Positions 1 to 9,216 of a stretch of 64,000 nucleotides of DNA are shown piece after piece; within the stretch, counting starts at the first letter, position 1; each line of letters starts with the position of its first letter. Position numbers and translations under genes: made by a program. The notes below the pieces were generated by a model. That model did not search any database and was not told the origin of the DNA. It saw only the letters and a list, made by a program, of their open reading frames with translations. Source of the stretch: Vibrio chagasii (GTDB lineage Bacteria > Pseudomonadota > Gammaproteobacteria > Enterobacterales > Vibrionaceae); contig NZ_AP025466.1 in the NCBI RefSeq assembly GCF_024347355.1, positions 930,001 to 994,000 on the forward strand. The letters run 5' to 3'.

Positions 1-1
1 T

Positions 2-1315
2 GAAGCTCACATCACTAGCTACCTTTTTAGTAACTTACTACGTTTCAACAAGTCAACTCAGTCGTTTGATGGTGATCTTGCCATTGATTGGTACCAAACA
101 GAGCACCGTTGGCACTTCACGTTACGCAAAGGCTTAGTCTTTCATGACGGTTCACCGATTCTAGCGCAAGACGTCAAAGCACACTTTCAACGTCTGATAG
201 GCAGCAGTCATCACAATAGTCAGCAATTTAAATGCATCTCCGCTATTACTGTTATCGATCCGCTCCACCTCTGTTTCGATATCAATGCCAACACAGGCTA
301 CCTTCCATCACTGCTATCGTGCTCCGCTGCGGGTGTTGCCAAAGAAGTGGGAGGGAAAATCATTGGTAGCGGCAGCTTTAAATTGGTGGAACAGTCCGAA
401 TGGCTAACCAGACTCGAGGTTTTCAGCTCCTACCATGGGCACCGACCTTGGGTAGACGGTATAGAAATTTGGAATGTTGGTGATAAAGCCAAAGACTATG
501 AAATGCACTGCGATATTGTTCACTCACACCCACATTACCAACACTCATCCATCTCAAACGAGCTTGCCGAGATAGAACAGTGGGAAAAGGGGTGCGAGTA
601 CGCTGTGATAAACCCACATCGACACACTTGGCTATCAAACCCACAACACCTTAAATCACTGAGTGAATTACTACGTTTGCTAGGGATCGCAAAAGACATA
701 TCTCTGGACACCGTCGGCTACGCCGAGGGGATGCTATCGACGTCCAATCAATCAACACAGCCAAAGATAGAAACGGCGAATAACCAAAGCCCACTCCAAA
801 TGGCCCGACAATTCGCTGACCAGCTTAGCAAGCCTAAACAACCGTTAAAGATCCTAACCTATCAGCTGTTTGACCACATAAAAATGGCTCGCCACTATTG
901 TGATCGGTTAAATGAACTTGGTTTTATCTGCGAATATCAAGTGCTCGAGTTCCCTGAATTTTGTCAGCCAGATAACCTAAAAGATGCTGACATATTAATT
1001 AGCGGCGAAGTGTTTTCAGATAACCTCGATAACAGTTGGATGGGGTGGCTACAAAGTTCTATCGCATTAGAAGTTTGCCTCACTGATGAGCAAAAACAGT
1101 GGCGAGATGAAAGCCTTGAACGGCTTTGGAAAATCACCGATTACCAACAACGACAACCTGTCTTCCTAGACATAGAAGCGCAATTGATCACATTCGGAAT
1201 CTATCGACCAATTTTCCACGTTAAACAGCAGCTCAATTATGCCAAAACCGTGAACCCTGTGGAGCAGTTGGCGAACGGTTGGATTGATTTTAACCAAATC
1301 ACTATGCGCCGCTAA
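2..1315 (+). CDS. SgrR-like transcriptional regulator with solute-binding domain, 3' part
   Basis: The frame is open from base 2, so the gene starts before the window; the internal GTG at 347 is not the real start. The first visible residues include a stretch reading GLVFHDGSPILAQDVKAHF, the hallmark of periplasmic-binding SBP_bac_5 domains. In cytoplasmic SgrR-family regulators this domain is fused behind an N-terminal winged helix. About 437 residues are visible; SgrR proteins are around 550, so roughly the DNA-binding domain is missing. There is no sign of a lipoprotein signal in what is visible, but a true peptide-binding protein cannot be excluded without the N-terminus. The role would be sensing a small ligand, in SgrR a sugar phosphate, to control nearby transport genes. 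The co-oriented DMT exporter downstream is a plausible target (inference). Confidence 0.7.
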   Translation, partial: EAHITSYLFSNLLRFNKSTQSFDGDLAIDWYQTEHRWHFTLRKGLVFHDGSPILAQDVKAHFQRLIGSSHHNSQQFKCISAITVIDPLHLCFDINANTGYLPSLLSCSAAGVAKEVGGKIIGSGSFKLVEQSEWLTRLEVFSSYHGHRPWVDGIEIWNVGDKAKDYEMHCDIVHSHPHYQHSSISNELAEIEQWEKGCEYAVINPHRHTWLSNPQHLKSLSELLRLLGIAKDISLDTVGYAEGMLSTSNQSTQPKIETANNQSPLQMARQFADQLSKPKQPLKILTYQLFDHIKMARHYCDRLNELGFICEYQVLEFPEFCQPDNLKDADILISGEVFSDNLDNSWMGWLQSSIALEVCLTDEQKQWRDESLERLWKITDYQQRQPVFLDIEAQLITFGIYRPIFHVKQQLNYAKTVNPVEQLANGWIDFNQITMRR

Positions 1316-1549
1316 ATTGGTCAATTCTTAAACTAAAATTAAACCTCACAAAGAACAATGACTTTATTAAAATATCAATTGGTAAAAATATTTACTTCTC
1401 ATTGGTTATATTAGAGATTTAATTTCTACATTTCATTTCAATTAGAGACAAAAAGACAAACTTTTTCTCCGACGACCTCCTTATACTGTGCCACGTCATT
1501 AAGGCGCTACAAGCCTATGATTTAAAATAATTATTAATGAGTAGTCACC

Positions 1550-2467
1550 ATGAATTCGAAGTCGCTAACTATCTTGCTTTTTGTCTCTGTTTGCTTAATT
1601 TGGGGAACCACTTGGTTCGCTATGGAAGTGGCATTGCATTCTATCCCACCAATTTTTGCTACTGGACTGCGCTTTTTACTTGCAGCCCCTCTGCTTGCAG
1701 TATTAGCAAAAGCCTTCAATCAACCTTTACTGTTCCCTAAGGGCAAGCGTCAATGGCTACTTATTGTGGCACTGATGTATTTCGCGATTCCGTTCACTTT
1801 GATGATCTATGGTGAGCAATACATCTCTTCTGGTTTGGCTTCGATTATCTTCGCTAATATGCCTGTTGCTGTGATGCTGATGTCGGGTTTATTCCTTGGT
1901 CTACGCTTAGCGAAACATCAAATATTCGGCCTAGTTACCGCGGTTATCAGCCTGTGTTTAATTCTTGGCAACGAAATGCAAATGGGCGGTGATGACTACT
2001 TTATCGGTACGGTTTGCCTGGGTCTTGCGGTTGCAATTCACGCGGTAATGTACGTGTTAGTTCAAAAACACTGTAAAGGCATCGAAGTACTGACTTACAA
2101 CGCTGTACCAAGCTTTATTGCTGCGATGTTCTTATTTGCTGTATCGGCTGTTGGTGAGAACGTAAACATAGAATCTTTCACTTGGGATTCTATCTCAGCG
2201 GTCGTGTACCTAGGTTTTGTAGCGAGTGTCGGCGGTATTGTGGCTTACTTCAAACTAGGTCAGGTTTCGACACCGTTCCAAGCATCCATTTGTTTCCTTA
2301 TCTTCCCAGTGGTTGCGCTACTGATCTCTTGCTACATCAACGGTGAGGTGCTTTCAGAACAGTCTCTGCTTATGATGATCCCTCTGCTTTGTGGCATCTT
2401 GCTAACTAAAGCACCGAAGAGCACCTTCAAGCTGCGTTCAACGCTTAAAACGGCAAGCACTAACTAA
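1550..2467 (+). CDS. DMT-superfamily (EamA) inner-membrane exporter
   Basis: This 305-residue protein is almost entirely hydrophobic. It has ten predicted membrane helices arranged as two EamA repeats. The first begins with the typical N-terminal helix containing CLIWGTTWFAMEVAL, and the second half begins near residue 150. Family members export amino acids, metabolites or drugs across the inner membrane; the substrate cannot be told from sequence. The ATG at 1550 lies before the first helix, so it is the preferred start, although no strong Shine-Dalgarno is visible. The 234 bases upstream are AT-rich and could hold a promoter, so it need not be in an operon with the SgrR-like gene. A hairpin terminator follows at 2506. 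Confidence 0.88.
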   Translation: MNSKSLTILLFVSVCLIWGTTWFAMEVALHSIPPIFATGLRFLLAAPLLAVLAKAFNQPLLFPKGKRQWLLIVALMYFAIPFTLMIYGEQYISSGLASIIFANMPVAVMLMSGLFLGLRLAKHQIFGLVTAVISLCLILGNEMQMGGDDYFIGTVCLGLAVAIHAVMYVLVQKHCKGIEVLTYNAVPSFIAAMFLFAVSAVGENVNIESFTWDSISAVVYLGFVASVGGIVAYFKLGQVSTPFQASICFLIFPVVALLISCYINGEVLSEQSLLMMIPLLCGILLTKAPKSTFKLRSTLKTASTN

Positions 2468-2505
2468 GTAGCTAAACAACTAAAACCAAAGCCATATTCA
2501 AACTG

Positions 2506-2540
2506 CCCCAGAAACAAAGCGTGTGTTTCTGGGGCCTTGT
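2506..2540 (+). terminator. Hairpin terminator after the DMT gene
   Basis: A perfect 10-bp stem (CCCCAGAAAC pairing with GTTTCTGGGG) with a 9-base loop lies 38 bases after the DMT stop. The following tract is only moderately T-rich (CCTTGTCTATT), so efficiency may be modest. It separates the DMT gene from the convergent GH3-type gene. Confidence 0.6.
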
Positions 2541-2626
2541 CTATTAGTCTATATGTTTAACTGGAGTGAGGATGAACACACTCTCTAACTACGCAAAGTA
2601 GCACTTACTCAGTCATATAAAACTTC

Positions 2627-4168
2627 TCACCCAGCCTCATATATTTCTTCAAGGGTTGTGACTTGAGAAATTGAATCCATTTGACCGAGTAGAAAGTTCG
2701 CAATTTCACGGTTATTGGACACTCTAGGTACCTTTTGTTGATTATCAACTTGTTTTTTATTTTCAGTTAGGTAGTCGCAAAATGAGCGTTCTCTTAGCCT
2801 TGTTACTATGGGTATGCTGAGTTCTCCCTTACTTCGGAATGCTTGATAGAACGCACATTGTGACATTAATGCTTTATCAAGCTCTTCAGCTAAAATCGAT
2901 AAATTAACCTGTTCATTATCAGGTATTTCAATAAACCAATGATGGTAAAATAACTTGGTATCATTGCAAATCGGGCTAGGAGCGACCGTAAACTCATGCA
3001 CACTAATATTTAACTTTTCCGCGACTTGACTCATTACCAACTCAACATGTTCGCTACGGATATGTTCACCCATAATATTTAACTCATGCTGTGTCCTACC
3101 ACATACCACGATACGGTAAGGGTTGATGGAAACAAATCTTACGATATCGCCTACACAATAACGGTATAAGCCCGAAAACGTCGAAATCAACATCACGTAG
3201 GCTTGATCTCTCTCAACCTCTTGTAAAGAGAGACATGTGGGCGTCGCTGTATGAAATTCGCTCAACGGAATGAATTCAAAAAAAACGCCGTTATGAGTGT
3301 CGAGCAACATACCGTCTTCTTTTAAATCTTGCACAGCAAAAAAGGCCTCCGAGGAGCAATAAAACTCTCGAACATTGATTTTATGGCCTAGCATTTTTTC
3401 TATTGCGGGTAAGTAAGGTTGATATCGAGTCCCCGAAGAATAGAAGGTATCAAGATTTGGGAAGATATGATGTAAGCACTCAGAGCCAGAAACTTTTTGG
3501 CAAGCTTGTAACATTACAACTACCCAGGAAGGAAAGCCGACCATAGAACGAATATCCTTGGCATTAATGGCTTCTCGCGCAATTTGTAGCATCATCTCTT
3601 CATGCTCAGGAATGTCTAAAGTTTCTTCAACCGGTACAACTCCTTTAAACAGCCTTTTAGGCAATAGCTTTCGAGTCAGCCCTGATAGTCTACCAATAGG
3701 AAAACCATTCATCGAGACTGTTTTACATGACCCCGTTAGAGCAATACAATTAGCATGAACTAGTGATTTTTGCTGGCTTATTAAAGGGTATAAATGTGCC
3801 AATTGCATTGAGCCTAACAATTGATTTGCCTGACTTTCTTTTGTCACAGGAACATATTTAATTTCTCCCGTGGTACCTGACGTACAAGCAAAGTAACGAG
3901 GCTTGCCCGGCCAAAGCACACTCTCTTCTCCAAGAACAACTCTTCGCATGTAAGGGGCGATCGTTTCGTTAGTCTGAATGGGAACAAGTGATTGAAAATC
4001 TCTAACGGTGCAAATACTAGAAAAATTATTTTGCTTGCCGAATTGGGTCTTCCGCCCCGACTTTATCAGTTTCTTAAATACATTACTTTGTCCAGAGATG
4101 GGGTCTTTAAGTAGTTTTTTATATTTCCTCTTAGTTTGAGCATACCGAAGTGTGTGGATAATTTTCAC
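2627..4168 (-). CDS. GH3-family adenylate-forming enzyme (acyl acid-amido synthetase-like)
   Basis: The 513-residue protein matches the GH3 fold of the ANL-like adenylating enzymes. It has an ATP phosphate-binding loop near residue 105 (CTSGTTGEIKYVPVT), a second nucleotide motif near residue 270 (YCSSEAFFA), and the GH3 hallmark GLYRYCVGDIVRF near residue 340, before a smaller C-terminal cap domain. Plant GH3 enzymes activate carboxylic acids such as auxin or jasmonate with ATP and join them to amino acids. The bacterial branch is widespread but mostly uncharacterised, so the substrate is unknown. The length is slightly below plant enzymes (about 580-610). It stands alone, convergent with the DMT gene and preceded by a long gene-poor stretch. 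No signal peptide is seen, so it should be cytoplasmic. Confidence 0.85.
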   Translation of the reverse strand: MKIIHTLRYAQTKRKYKKLLKDPISGQSNVFKKLIKSGRKTQFGKQNNFSSICTVRDFQSLVPIQTNETIAPYMRRVVLGEESVLWPGKPRYFACTSGTTGEIKYVPVTKESQANQLLGSMQLAHLYPLISQQKSLVHANCIALTGSCKTVSMNGFPIGRLSGLTRKLLPKRLFKGVVPVEETLDIPEHEEMMLQIAREAINAKDIRSMVGFPSWVVVMLQACQKVSGSECLHHIFPNLDTFYSSGTRYQPYLPAIEKMLGHKINVREFYCSSEAFFAVQDLKEDGMLLDTHNGVFFEFIPLSEFHTATPTCLSLQEVERDQAYVMLISTFSGLYRYCVGDIVRFVSINPYRIVVCGRTQHELNIMGEHIRSEHVELVMSQVAEKLNISVHEFTVAPSPICNDTKLFYHHWFIEIPDNEQVNLSILAEELDKALMSQCAFYQAFRSKGELSIPIVTRLRERSFCDYLTENKKQVDNQQKVPRVSNNREIANFLLGQMDSISQVTTLEEIYEAG

Positions 4169-5145
4169 TTTTTAGTCCTTATCATTAGGTGGAGTTTGTT
4201 TACATGAACTGCGTAACAAAAAGGTAAGTAGATAGACGGTATTGAATGCGCATCTTTTTAGTAAAAGGCACTAATATTCAGGCACAACCTATAAAAGCAT
4301 GTAAGCCATTACTATTTGCTCCTTCACGCTCCGCTTGTCTCCGAAAACCAAATTGGTCTTCGCAATTCCAGTCATTACTCCTTTGTTAGCCAACTAACAT
4401 TAGTCAAACAAACTATATTCACACTGTTTTATATTAAAATATTTTAAAGGACTGTATGATTTTTGAATCCAATCACTATTTATAATGCAACAACCATAGT
4501 GTTGCGTAGGGTGGTAAGTTCTATTGACTGAGGACGCATTTACCTACAAAGAGGCTATGCTAATTCTGACACTCGCATTAACAACTTTATGCTCAAATTT
4601 GATAATGAACTACGCGAAAAATGAGGAGGTTACTTTGCATGTTTTTCAACAAACAGGCTGTACTGGTAAGGCTAGGAATCAGGACACCAGCAACTAGCCC
4701 ACAAAATCTTTTCGTTGGCTACTGTTACTAGCACCTTTGCGACTCGACGCTGAGCAATTCCTACAACGCTATTTGCACAGCTATAAAACGTTCTTTCATC
4801 CCAAAGCGTTGAATATTGATAAACATTCTTTTTATAGTAACGCCAGTACTCGGATAAAGCGCGAATAACGCATGAGGCAAGGTGTGAAATGGCGGAAAGT
4901 ATCCAACCGAGTGGTAAGTTTCGATTCCGATTAAACAGTTTAAGCTCACCGTATCTGGTCTCAACCAGAACGCGAAAATGTCGCCTTCTAAGCCTAATTA
5001 GGAAGACCCAGTATGTATTGAGGGTTCTCATTCTGGTATTGGTTATATGGGACTTACCGACTCTTGATCAAAATAAAAGCCGTGCAAGATAAAAGTCATT
5101 CGATTAATAATAAAGCCATCATCTCCAAGAACGGTTGAAAACTTC
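4169..5145. other. Gene-poor stretch between GH3-type and AraC genes
   Basis: 977 bases without a convincing gene. It must hold the promoters of the divergently transcribed GH3-type and AraC genes. Open frames of up to 119 codons exist on the minus strand (4672-5031), but they overlap comparable frames in other phases, show no recognisable motif and have no good ribosome-binding site. The middle part (about 4670-5050) has higher GC than its edges and may be an old decayed gene; I could not assign it. Confidence 0.4.
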
Positions 5146-5997
5146 ATGAGCAATACCACCCTGCCTATTCCAAAAATACCGCTCATTTTAGGAGAACCTT
5201 GCCGAGCGCTGGAATTTTCAGGTATCCAAGAAGCACAGTTCATCGAGCCGCATCGTCACGAGTACTGGGAAATCGTGTGGTGTTTGGATAATAGCGGAAC
5301 GCAAAGCATCGATTTCATCGAATACCAAAACCGCCGCGGCCGTTTATTTACCATTTCACCGGGGCAGGTTCACCATTCTGAGTTCATGGGCAAAAGCGTT
5401 CGCATGTTGATATTCAGCCCCGGCTTCGCTGAAACTAATCCACGTAGCACGCAACTGGTGAATACCGTATTTTCTACGATTGATCGTCCACCGTACCTTG
5501 ATTGCAACGAAGAGGGTTTTCCCTACCTAGAATCAATTTACACACTGCTCCTAGAAGAATGCGAACGAAAGGCGTGCGACTGGGAGCTTGTAGAATCACT
5601 CCTTAACAGTTTTTTACGTTACGTATTGCGCTTTTCTAAAAAGCCATCCCAAAAAGGGAAGCAGAAAGATGCTCGCATTGTTCAATTGATCGAATTGATT
5701 GAACTGCATTATCGCGAAAAAAAGAAATGCCAGTTCTACTCCGATGCCTTAGCTCTCACCAGCAAACGTCTCAACGAATTAGTGAAGGCGGACAGAGGCA
5801 AGACGGTCACGCAACTGATTCATGACCGAATTATATTAGAAGCGAATCGAGAGCTGGTGTTTTCGACCAAATCCGTCAAGACCATCGCCTTTGAATTGGG
5901 CTTTGATGACCCTGCTTATTTCAGCCGCTTCTATCGAAAGCAAAAGAGAGAAACACCTGCAGAATTTCGTCACCGATGTTTAGATAGTACAATATAA
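5146..5997 (+). CDS. AraC-family transcriptional regulator
   Basis: This 283-residue protein has the two-part AraC layout. An N-terminal cupin-like ligand domain carries EPHRHEYWEIVW at about residues 34-45, with the pair of histidines usual for this fold. The C-terminal pair of helix-turn-helix motifs spans about residues 185-280, with the second-helix signature SVKTIAFELGFDDPAYFSRFYRK. It probably binds a small ligand and regulates nearby genes. The MATE pump starts 86 bases downstream in the same direction, so the pump is the most likely target, directly or by operon read-through. The ATG at 5146 is chosen because it lies just before the cupin domain. Two hairpins follow the stop codon. 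Confidence 0.88.
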   Translation: MSNTTLPIPKIPLILGEPCRALEFSGIQEAQFIEPHRHEYWEIVWCLDNSGTQSIDFIEYQNRRGRLFTISPGQVHHSEFMGKSVRMLIFSPGFAETNPRSTQLVNTVFSTIDRPPYLDCNEEGFPYLESIYTLLLEECERKACDWELVESLLNSFLRYVLRFSKKPSQKGKQKDARIVQLIELIELHYREKKKCQFYSDALALTSKRLNELVKADRGKTVTQLIHDRIILEANRELVFSTKSVKTIAFELGFDDPAYFSRFYRKQKRETPAEFRHRCLDSTI

Positions 5998-6001
5998 AGG
6001 G

Positions 6002-6023
6002 TGGATAATCCCTTTTATCCACG
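6002..6023 (+). other. Short hairpin after the AraC gene
   Basis: GTGGAT pairs with ATCCAC around the centre AATCCCTTTT, a few bases after the AraC stop. With no T-tract it is unlikely to terminate by itself. It could stabilise the 3' end or act with the next hairpin. Confidence 0.35.
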
Positions 6024-6038
6024 TTTGAATGTACCAAT

Positions 6039-6077
6039 AATACCCGAAAATAAATTCATCACATTCGGGTATTTTTC
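6039..6077 (+). terminator. Intrinsic terminator immediately before the MATE start codon
   Basis: A 10-bp stem (AATACCCGAA pairing with TTCGGGTATT) is followed by a run of T residues. The MATE start codon lies only 7 bases after this tract. It can terminate AraC transcripts or act as an attenuator of the pump gene, and it overlaps the place where a ribosome-binding site would be expected. Confidence 0.7.
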
Positions 6078-6083
6078 TATTCC

Positions 6084-7421
6084 ATGGCTATCAACTTAAA
6101 CACTGACCCTATTTCAAAATCCTTTTATCAGTATCTATGGCCAGCGCTAACTGGCATGTTAATAAAATCCTTGTTCATAATGGGCGATACACTCATCGTC
6201 GGGATGGGCATCGGCTCCGAGGGAGTTGGTGCAATGGCATTAATTGTTGCGCCATTCTCCATTTTTACCGCCATTGCAATGATGGTTGGGATTGGTGGCG
6301 CCGCCAAAATGTCGATAGAAGTTGGCAAAGGAAAATCCAGAGCCAGTCAAATCTGGTTTAGTCAATCAATCTTGCTCATAGCGCTGCTTTCGAGCATAAC
6401 GGTTGGAGTTGGCATAGTCTGGCTAGATGAAATTATTGCCTTAATTGGAGCCACAGGCTCTATAGCGAAACATGCTCACGATTATCTGTCTGCGATGCTA
6501 CCGTTTTTCGTCATCTATTCACTCGCTTGGGTTCTATCCTGCTTTGTGCGCAACGATACAAACCCTAAACTGGCCACTTATGCCATGTCTTTTGGTGCGA
6601 TAGCTAACCTAGCATGCGATTATTTGTTCATCATGAAAATGGACATGGGAATGGCAGGGGCAGCCTATGGAACGGCAGTCGCACAAACACTAATTGCATT
6701 AATTTTGATCACTCATCTCGCCGGAGAGAAAGGCACGTTGAGGCTTAATTTAAAAGGCATCGGATTAAGTAAAGCGAAAGAAATTTTAAGTATAGGTACA
6801 CCGACTTTCTTTCTTGAACTCACATCAGCAATGACCATTATTTTGTTCAATTATGTCCTACTAAACCAGTTCGGTGAGGGCTACATTATCGCCTACGGTT
6901 TGACCACAAACGTTGGTATATTTGCCCTATTTGTCATGGTAGGCATCGCACAAGCATGTCAGCCAATCCTTAGCTTTAATCACGGAGCAGGACGCCCAGA
7001 ACTCATTGACGAGACTCTAAAACTGGGGGTGAAAGCAGCCATGGGCAGCGGTACGGTCTTTCTGTTAGGTATCTGGCTGTTGGCGCCACTGATTGCCTCA
7101 ATTTACTTAGGTAATGCGAATGACTTAATCCCAATCGCCGCAAGCGCGCTGACGTTTTACTTCTTCGGCGTACCTTTGATGGGGTTAAACATGGTGATTG
7201 CCAACCTGTTCCAAGCCATTGCCAAGCCAAAACAAGCGACGCTTATTTCCTTATGTCGAGGGTTTGTGTTTGTTGCGCTAGGTGTATTACTACTGCCTAA
7301 GCTCTTCCCGCAAGACGGCATTTGGGCAAGCATTGTCTTTGCAGAATCGCTCACCGCGGTGATCAGTTTGAGCATGTTGCTAAACTACAAACGTAAAGCT
7401 CTTTCACCAGCTTATTCTTGA
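6084..7421 (+). CDS. MATE-family multidrug/cation antiporter
   Basis: The 445-residue protein has twelve predicted membrane helices in two MatE halves. The N-terminal part contains FYQYLWPALTGMLIKSLF, then the motif region GDTLIVGMGIGSEGVGA typical of NorM/DinF-like pumps. MATE proteins export cationic drugs or metabolites using Na+ or H+ gradients. The ATG at 6084 is needed to include the first helix, yet it has no visible Shine-Dalgarno and sits against the U-tract of a terminator hairpin. The gene follows an AraC regulator in the same direction. A degraded relative of this gene's 3' end lies at 10,296-10,590 and keeps matching stretches such as LPKLFP, so a second MATE gene once existed nearby. 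Confidence 0.9.
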   Translation: MAINLNTDPISKSFYQYLWPALTGMLIKSLFIMGDTLIVGMGIGSEGVGAMALIVAPFSIFTAIAMMVGIGGAAKMSIEVGKGKSRASQIWFSQSILLIALLSSITVGVGIVWLDEIIALIGATGSIAKHAHDYLSAMLPFFVIYSLAWVLSCFVRNDTNPKLATYAMSFGAIANLACDYLFIMKMDMGMAGAAYGTAVAQTLIALILITHLAGEKGTLRLNLKGIGLSKAKEILSIGTPTFFLELTSAMTIILFNYVLLNQFGEGYIIAYGLTTNVGIFALFVMVGIAQACQPILSFNHGAGRPELIDETLKLGVKAAMGSGTVFLLGIWLLAPLIASIYLGNANDLIPIAASALTFYFFGVPLMGLNMVIANLFQAIAKPKQATLISLCRGFVFVALGVLLLPKLFPQDGIWASIVFAESLTAVISLSMLLNYKRKALSPAYS

Positions 7422-7478
7422 TATCGAATATTCCGGGCCTACAAACAGCCTGTAGACCCGGATAGATTAAAAAACGAC

Positions 7479-8831
7479 TTATTCACGTTCATCAAAGACG
7501 AATTGGCCCTCCACACTGAAGTGATCTGACAAATGCCACTCACCCCACGTCTCTTCGCTCACCCGCTGTCTCAACTTAACGGTATTCGTATTTTCAAAGG
7601 CTCTGCGGTGCTCTGAACTAACGAGTACATAATCGAGGTACTCAGATTGGGAGCCACCAGAGTATTTAGCAGACGCGTATGAGTTTATACTCGGGTCAAA
7701 TGTTGCTTCTCGATATCCAAGGTAAGTTGGCGGATCAACCTCAAGCGTAGCCAACATAAGCAAGTACTCCATAAAATCGCTATTTTTATCGATGTTAAAG
7801 TCACCTGCATAAATGACTGCCTCGTCGGCTGGTATTTGTTTAGTCAACATAAAAGTCCGTAATAACCCAAGCTGCAAGCGACGTAATCTTTTTGCGGCAC
7901 TTGTATTAAACGAAGCTAGGTGTGTATTGAAAATATGGTATATCTGACCATTTTTATCGATTTTAGTGTAAACAATTCCTTTATCAGCATAACAATCTGT
8001 CCCAGAGCAGTGATCAAACACCAAAGCATCCGTCTCTAAAATTGGGTAGCGACTTAACGTAACAACACCACCATCATAAAGTGCAGCGCTATCACCACCG
8101 ACGACGTCGGTTTGGTAAGGGTATTCCAGCTCTAAAGCGTCAAACATTGGATCTCTCGCGCTCGAAAACGCTTCCTGTAAGACCAAAACATCATAGCCGG
8201 ACAAACTGTGTTCCATCAGAGCAGCACGAGCATCAATGTCCGAAGAGACAGAAGGAATCATCCATAGGTTATAAGTAGCGACCGTCAGCACATGATCTCG
8301 GTACTCCATGTCGGCAATATCATGGTCAGCAATCACAAACTCAACGTCATCAAAGCCAGAGGTATAAACCGCTTTTACTCCGAACTCAGTATGACTACCG
8401 TCACCGCGGTTAAGATTGGTCACGTAGGGATTATAATCTGTTTTTAAAACGAACCTTTTATACCCGTAGGAAAGCGTGGTACCTGCCCCATGACCGACTA
8501 AACGCAATTGCGCTACCGGAGTACCGGTTTCCTCTATCCATCCTCCATAACCGTTTGCACGTTCAACATGCATAAAATAATCATAAGTTGCACCGTTGAC
8601 TATCCCGTAATAACGATTAAAGTCAGCTACCTTAACTCGTTGGTAAGCGGGTATGATAATTTGCTCTGAGGTCAAGCGATATTGGTTGCCGTTTTCAACT
8701 GGGGCCGTGGCATCCGCGATAAAGTTAATACGGACAGGTTCATCCGTGCGGTTAATGTAGTAGACAGAAGTAGCTAGTGCTTGGAACGTCATTGCCCACA
8801 ACAAAGCGGCAATAGTCAATGTTCTCATCAT
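7479..8831 (-). CDS. Secreted sphingomyelinase-like phosphodiesterase (EEP superfamily)
   Basis: The 450-residue protein starts with a signal peptide (two Met, Arg, a hydrophobic core, then ALA-T near residue 21) and is expected to be exported. After an N-terminal extension of about 170 residues comes an endonuclease/exonuclease/phosphatase domain with its catalytic motifs in order: TYNLW, LQEAF (metal-binding Glu), FNTHLASF, YAGDFNID, YLDYVL and the terminal LSDHFSV (catalytic His). The combination and order match bacterial neutral sphingomyelinases, which cut sphingomyelin to ceramide and phosphocholine and act as haemolysins in Vibrio, Leptospira and Bacillus. Other phosphodiester substrates remain possible. 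An AAGGA ribosome-binding site stands 7 bases before the start. It is monocistronic and convergent with the MATE gene. Confidence 0.85.
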   Translation of the reverse strand: MMRTLTIAALLWAMTFQALATSVYYINRTDEPVRINFIADATAPVENGNQYRLTSEQIIIPAYQRVKVADFNRYYGIVNGATYDYFMHVERANGYGGWIEETGTPVAQLRLVGHGAGTTLSYGYKRFVLKTDYNPYVTNLNRGDGSHTEFGVKAVYTSGFDDVEFVIADHDIADMEYRDHVLTVATYNLWMIPSVSSDIDARAALMEHSLSGYDVLVLQEAFSSARDPMFDALELEYPYQTDVVGGDSAALYDGGVVTLSRYPILETDALVFDHCSGTDCYADKGIVYTKIDKNGQIYHIFNTHLASFNTSAAKRLRRLQLGLLRTFMLTKQIPADEAVIYAGDFNIDKNSDFMEYLLMLATLEVDPPTYLGYREATFDPSINSYASAKYSGGSQSEYLDYVLVSSEHRRAFENTNTVKLRQRVSEETWGEWHLSDHFSVEGQFVFDERE

Positions 8832-9163
8832 TAATAATCCTTATTCGTTGTTACACGTAGACATGCGGGTTCAAGCTAAACTCCATATGCAACCAAGCGC
8901 AACGAAAAGAAAATCAAAACGTGCAGTGTAACCAAATTGTTACTTTAATGTTAATATTGTGTTCTTTTATTTAAATTTATGATCGATTATTTCCCATAAT
9001 AAGAAGTTTTAATCTCAAGGCTGAAGCACTAAGCATTGCATGCACTAGGTGGTTTTATGACTACCATTAATATCGACCTAAATACACTGCGTTCTCAGAA
9101 CATTTGAAGCCACCGATCTTACCCACTAGAGTCGCGTTAAATGTTCTCGCCTAATACCAATAT
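8832..9163. other. Intergenic region between sphingomyelinase and ohr
   Basis: This stretch must contain the promoter of the sphingomyelinase-like gene, transcribed leftwards from its left part. The segment around 8940-9010 is strongly AT-rich. I see no gene or clear operator in it. Confidence 0.35.
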
Positions 9164-9195
9164 AAAAAGCCTGCGTAATTGCAGGCTTCCTTTTC
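9164..9195 (-). terminator. Intrinsic terminator of ohr
   Basis: AAGCCTGC and GCAGGCTT form a stem around GTAATT. On the minus strand the stem is followed by TTTTTA, placing it about 20-50 bases downstream of the ohr stop codon. T-rich sequence on the other side means it may work in both directions. Confidence 0.75.
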
Positions 9196-9216
9196 TTTGT
9201 GACATGATAGAACGGC

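Noticed and set aside
4672..5031. A 119-codon minus-strand open frame
   Set aside because: No motif, no ribosome-binding site, and overlapping frames of similar length in other phases.
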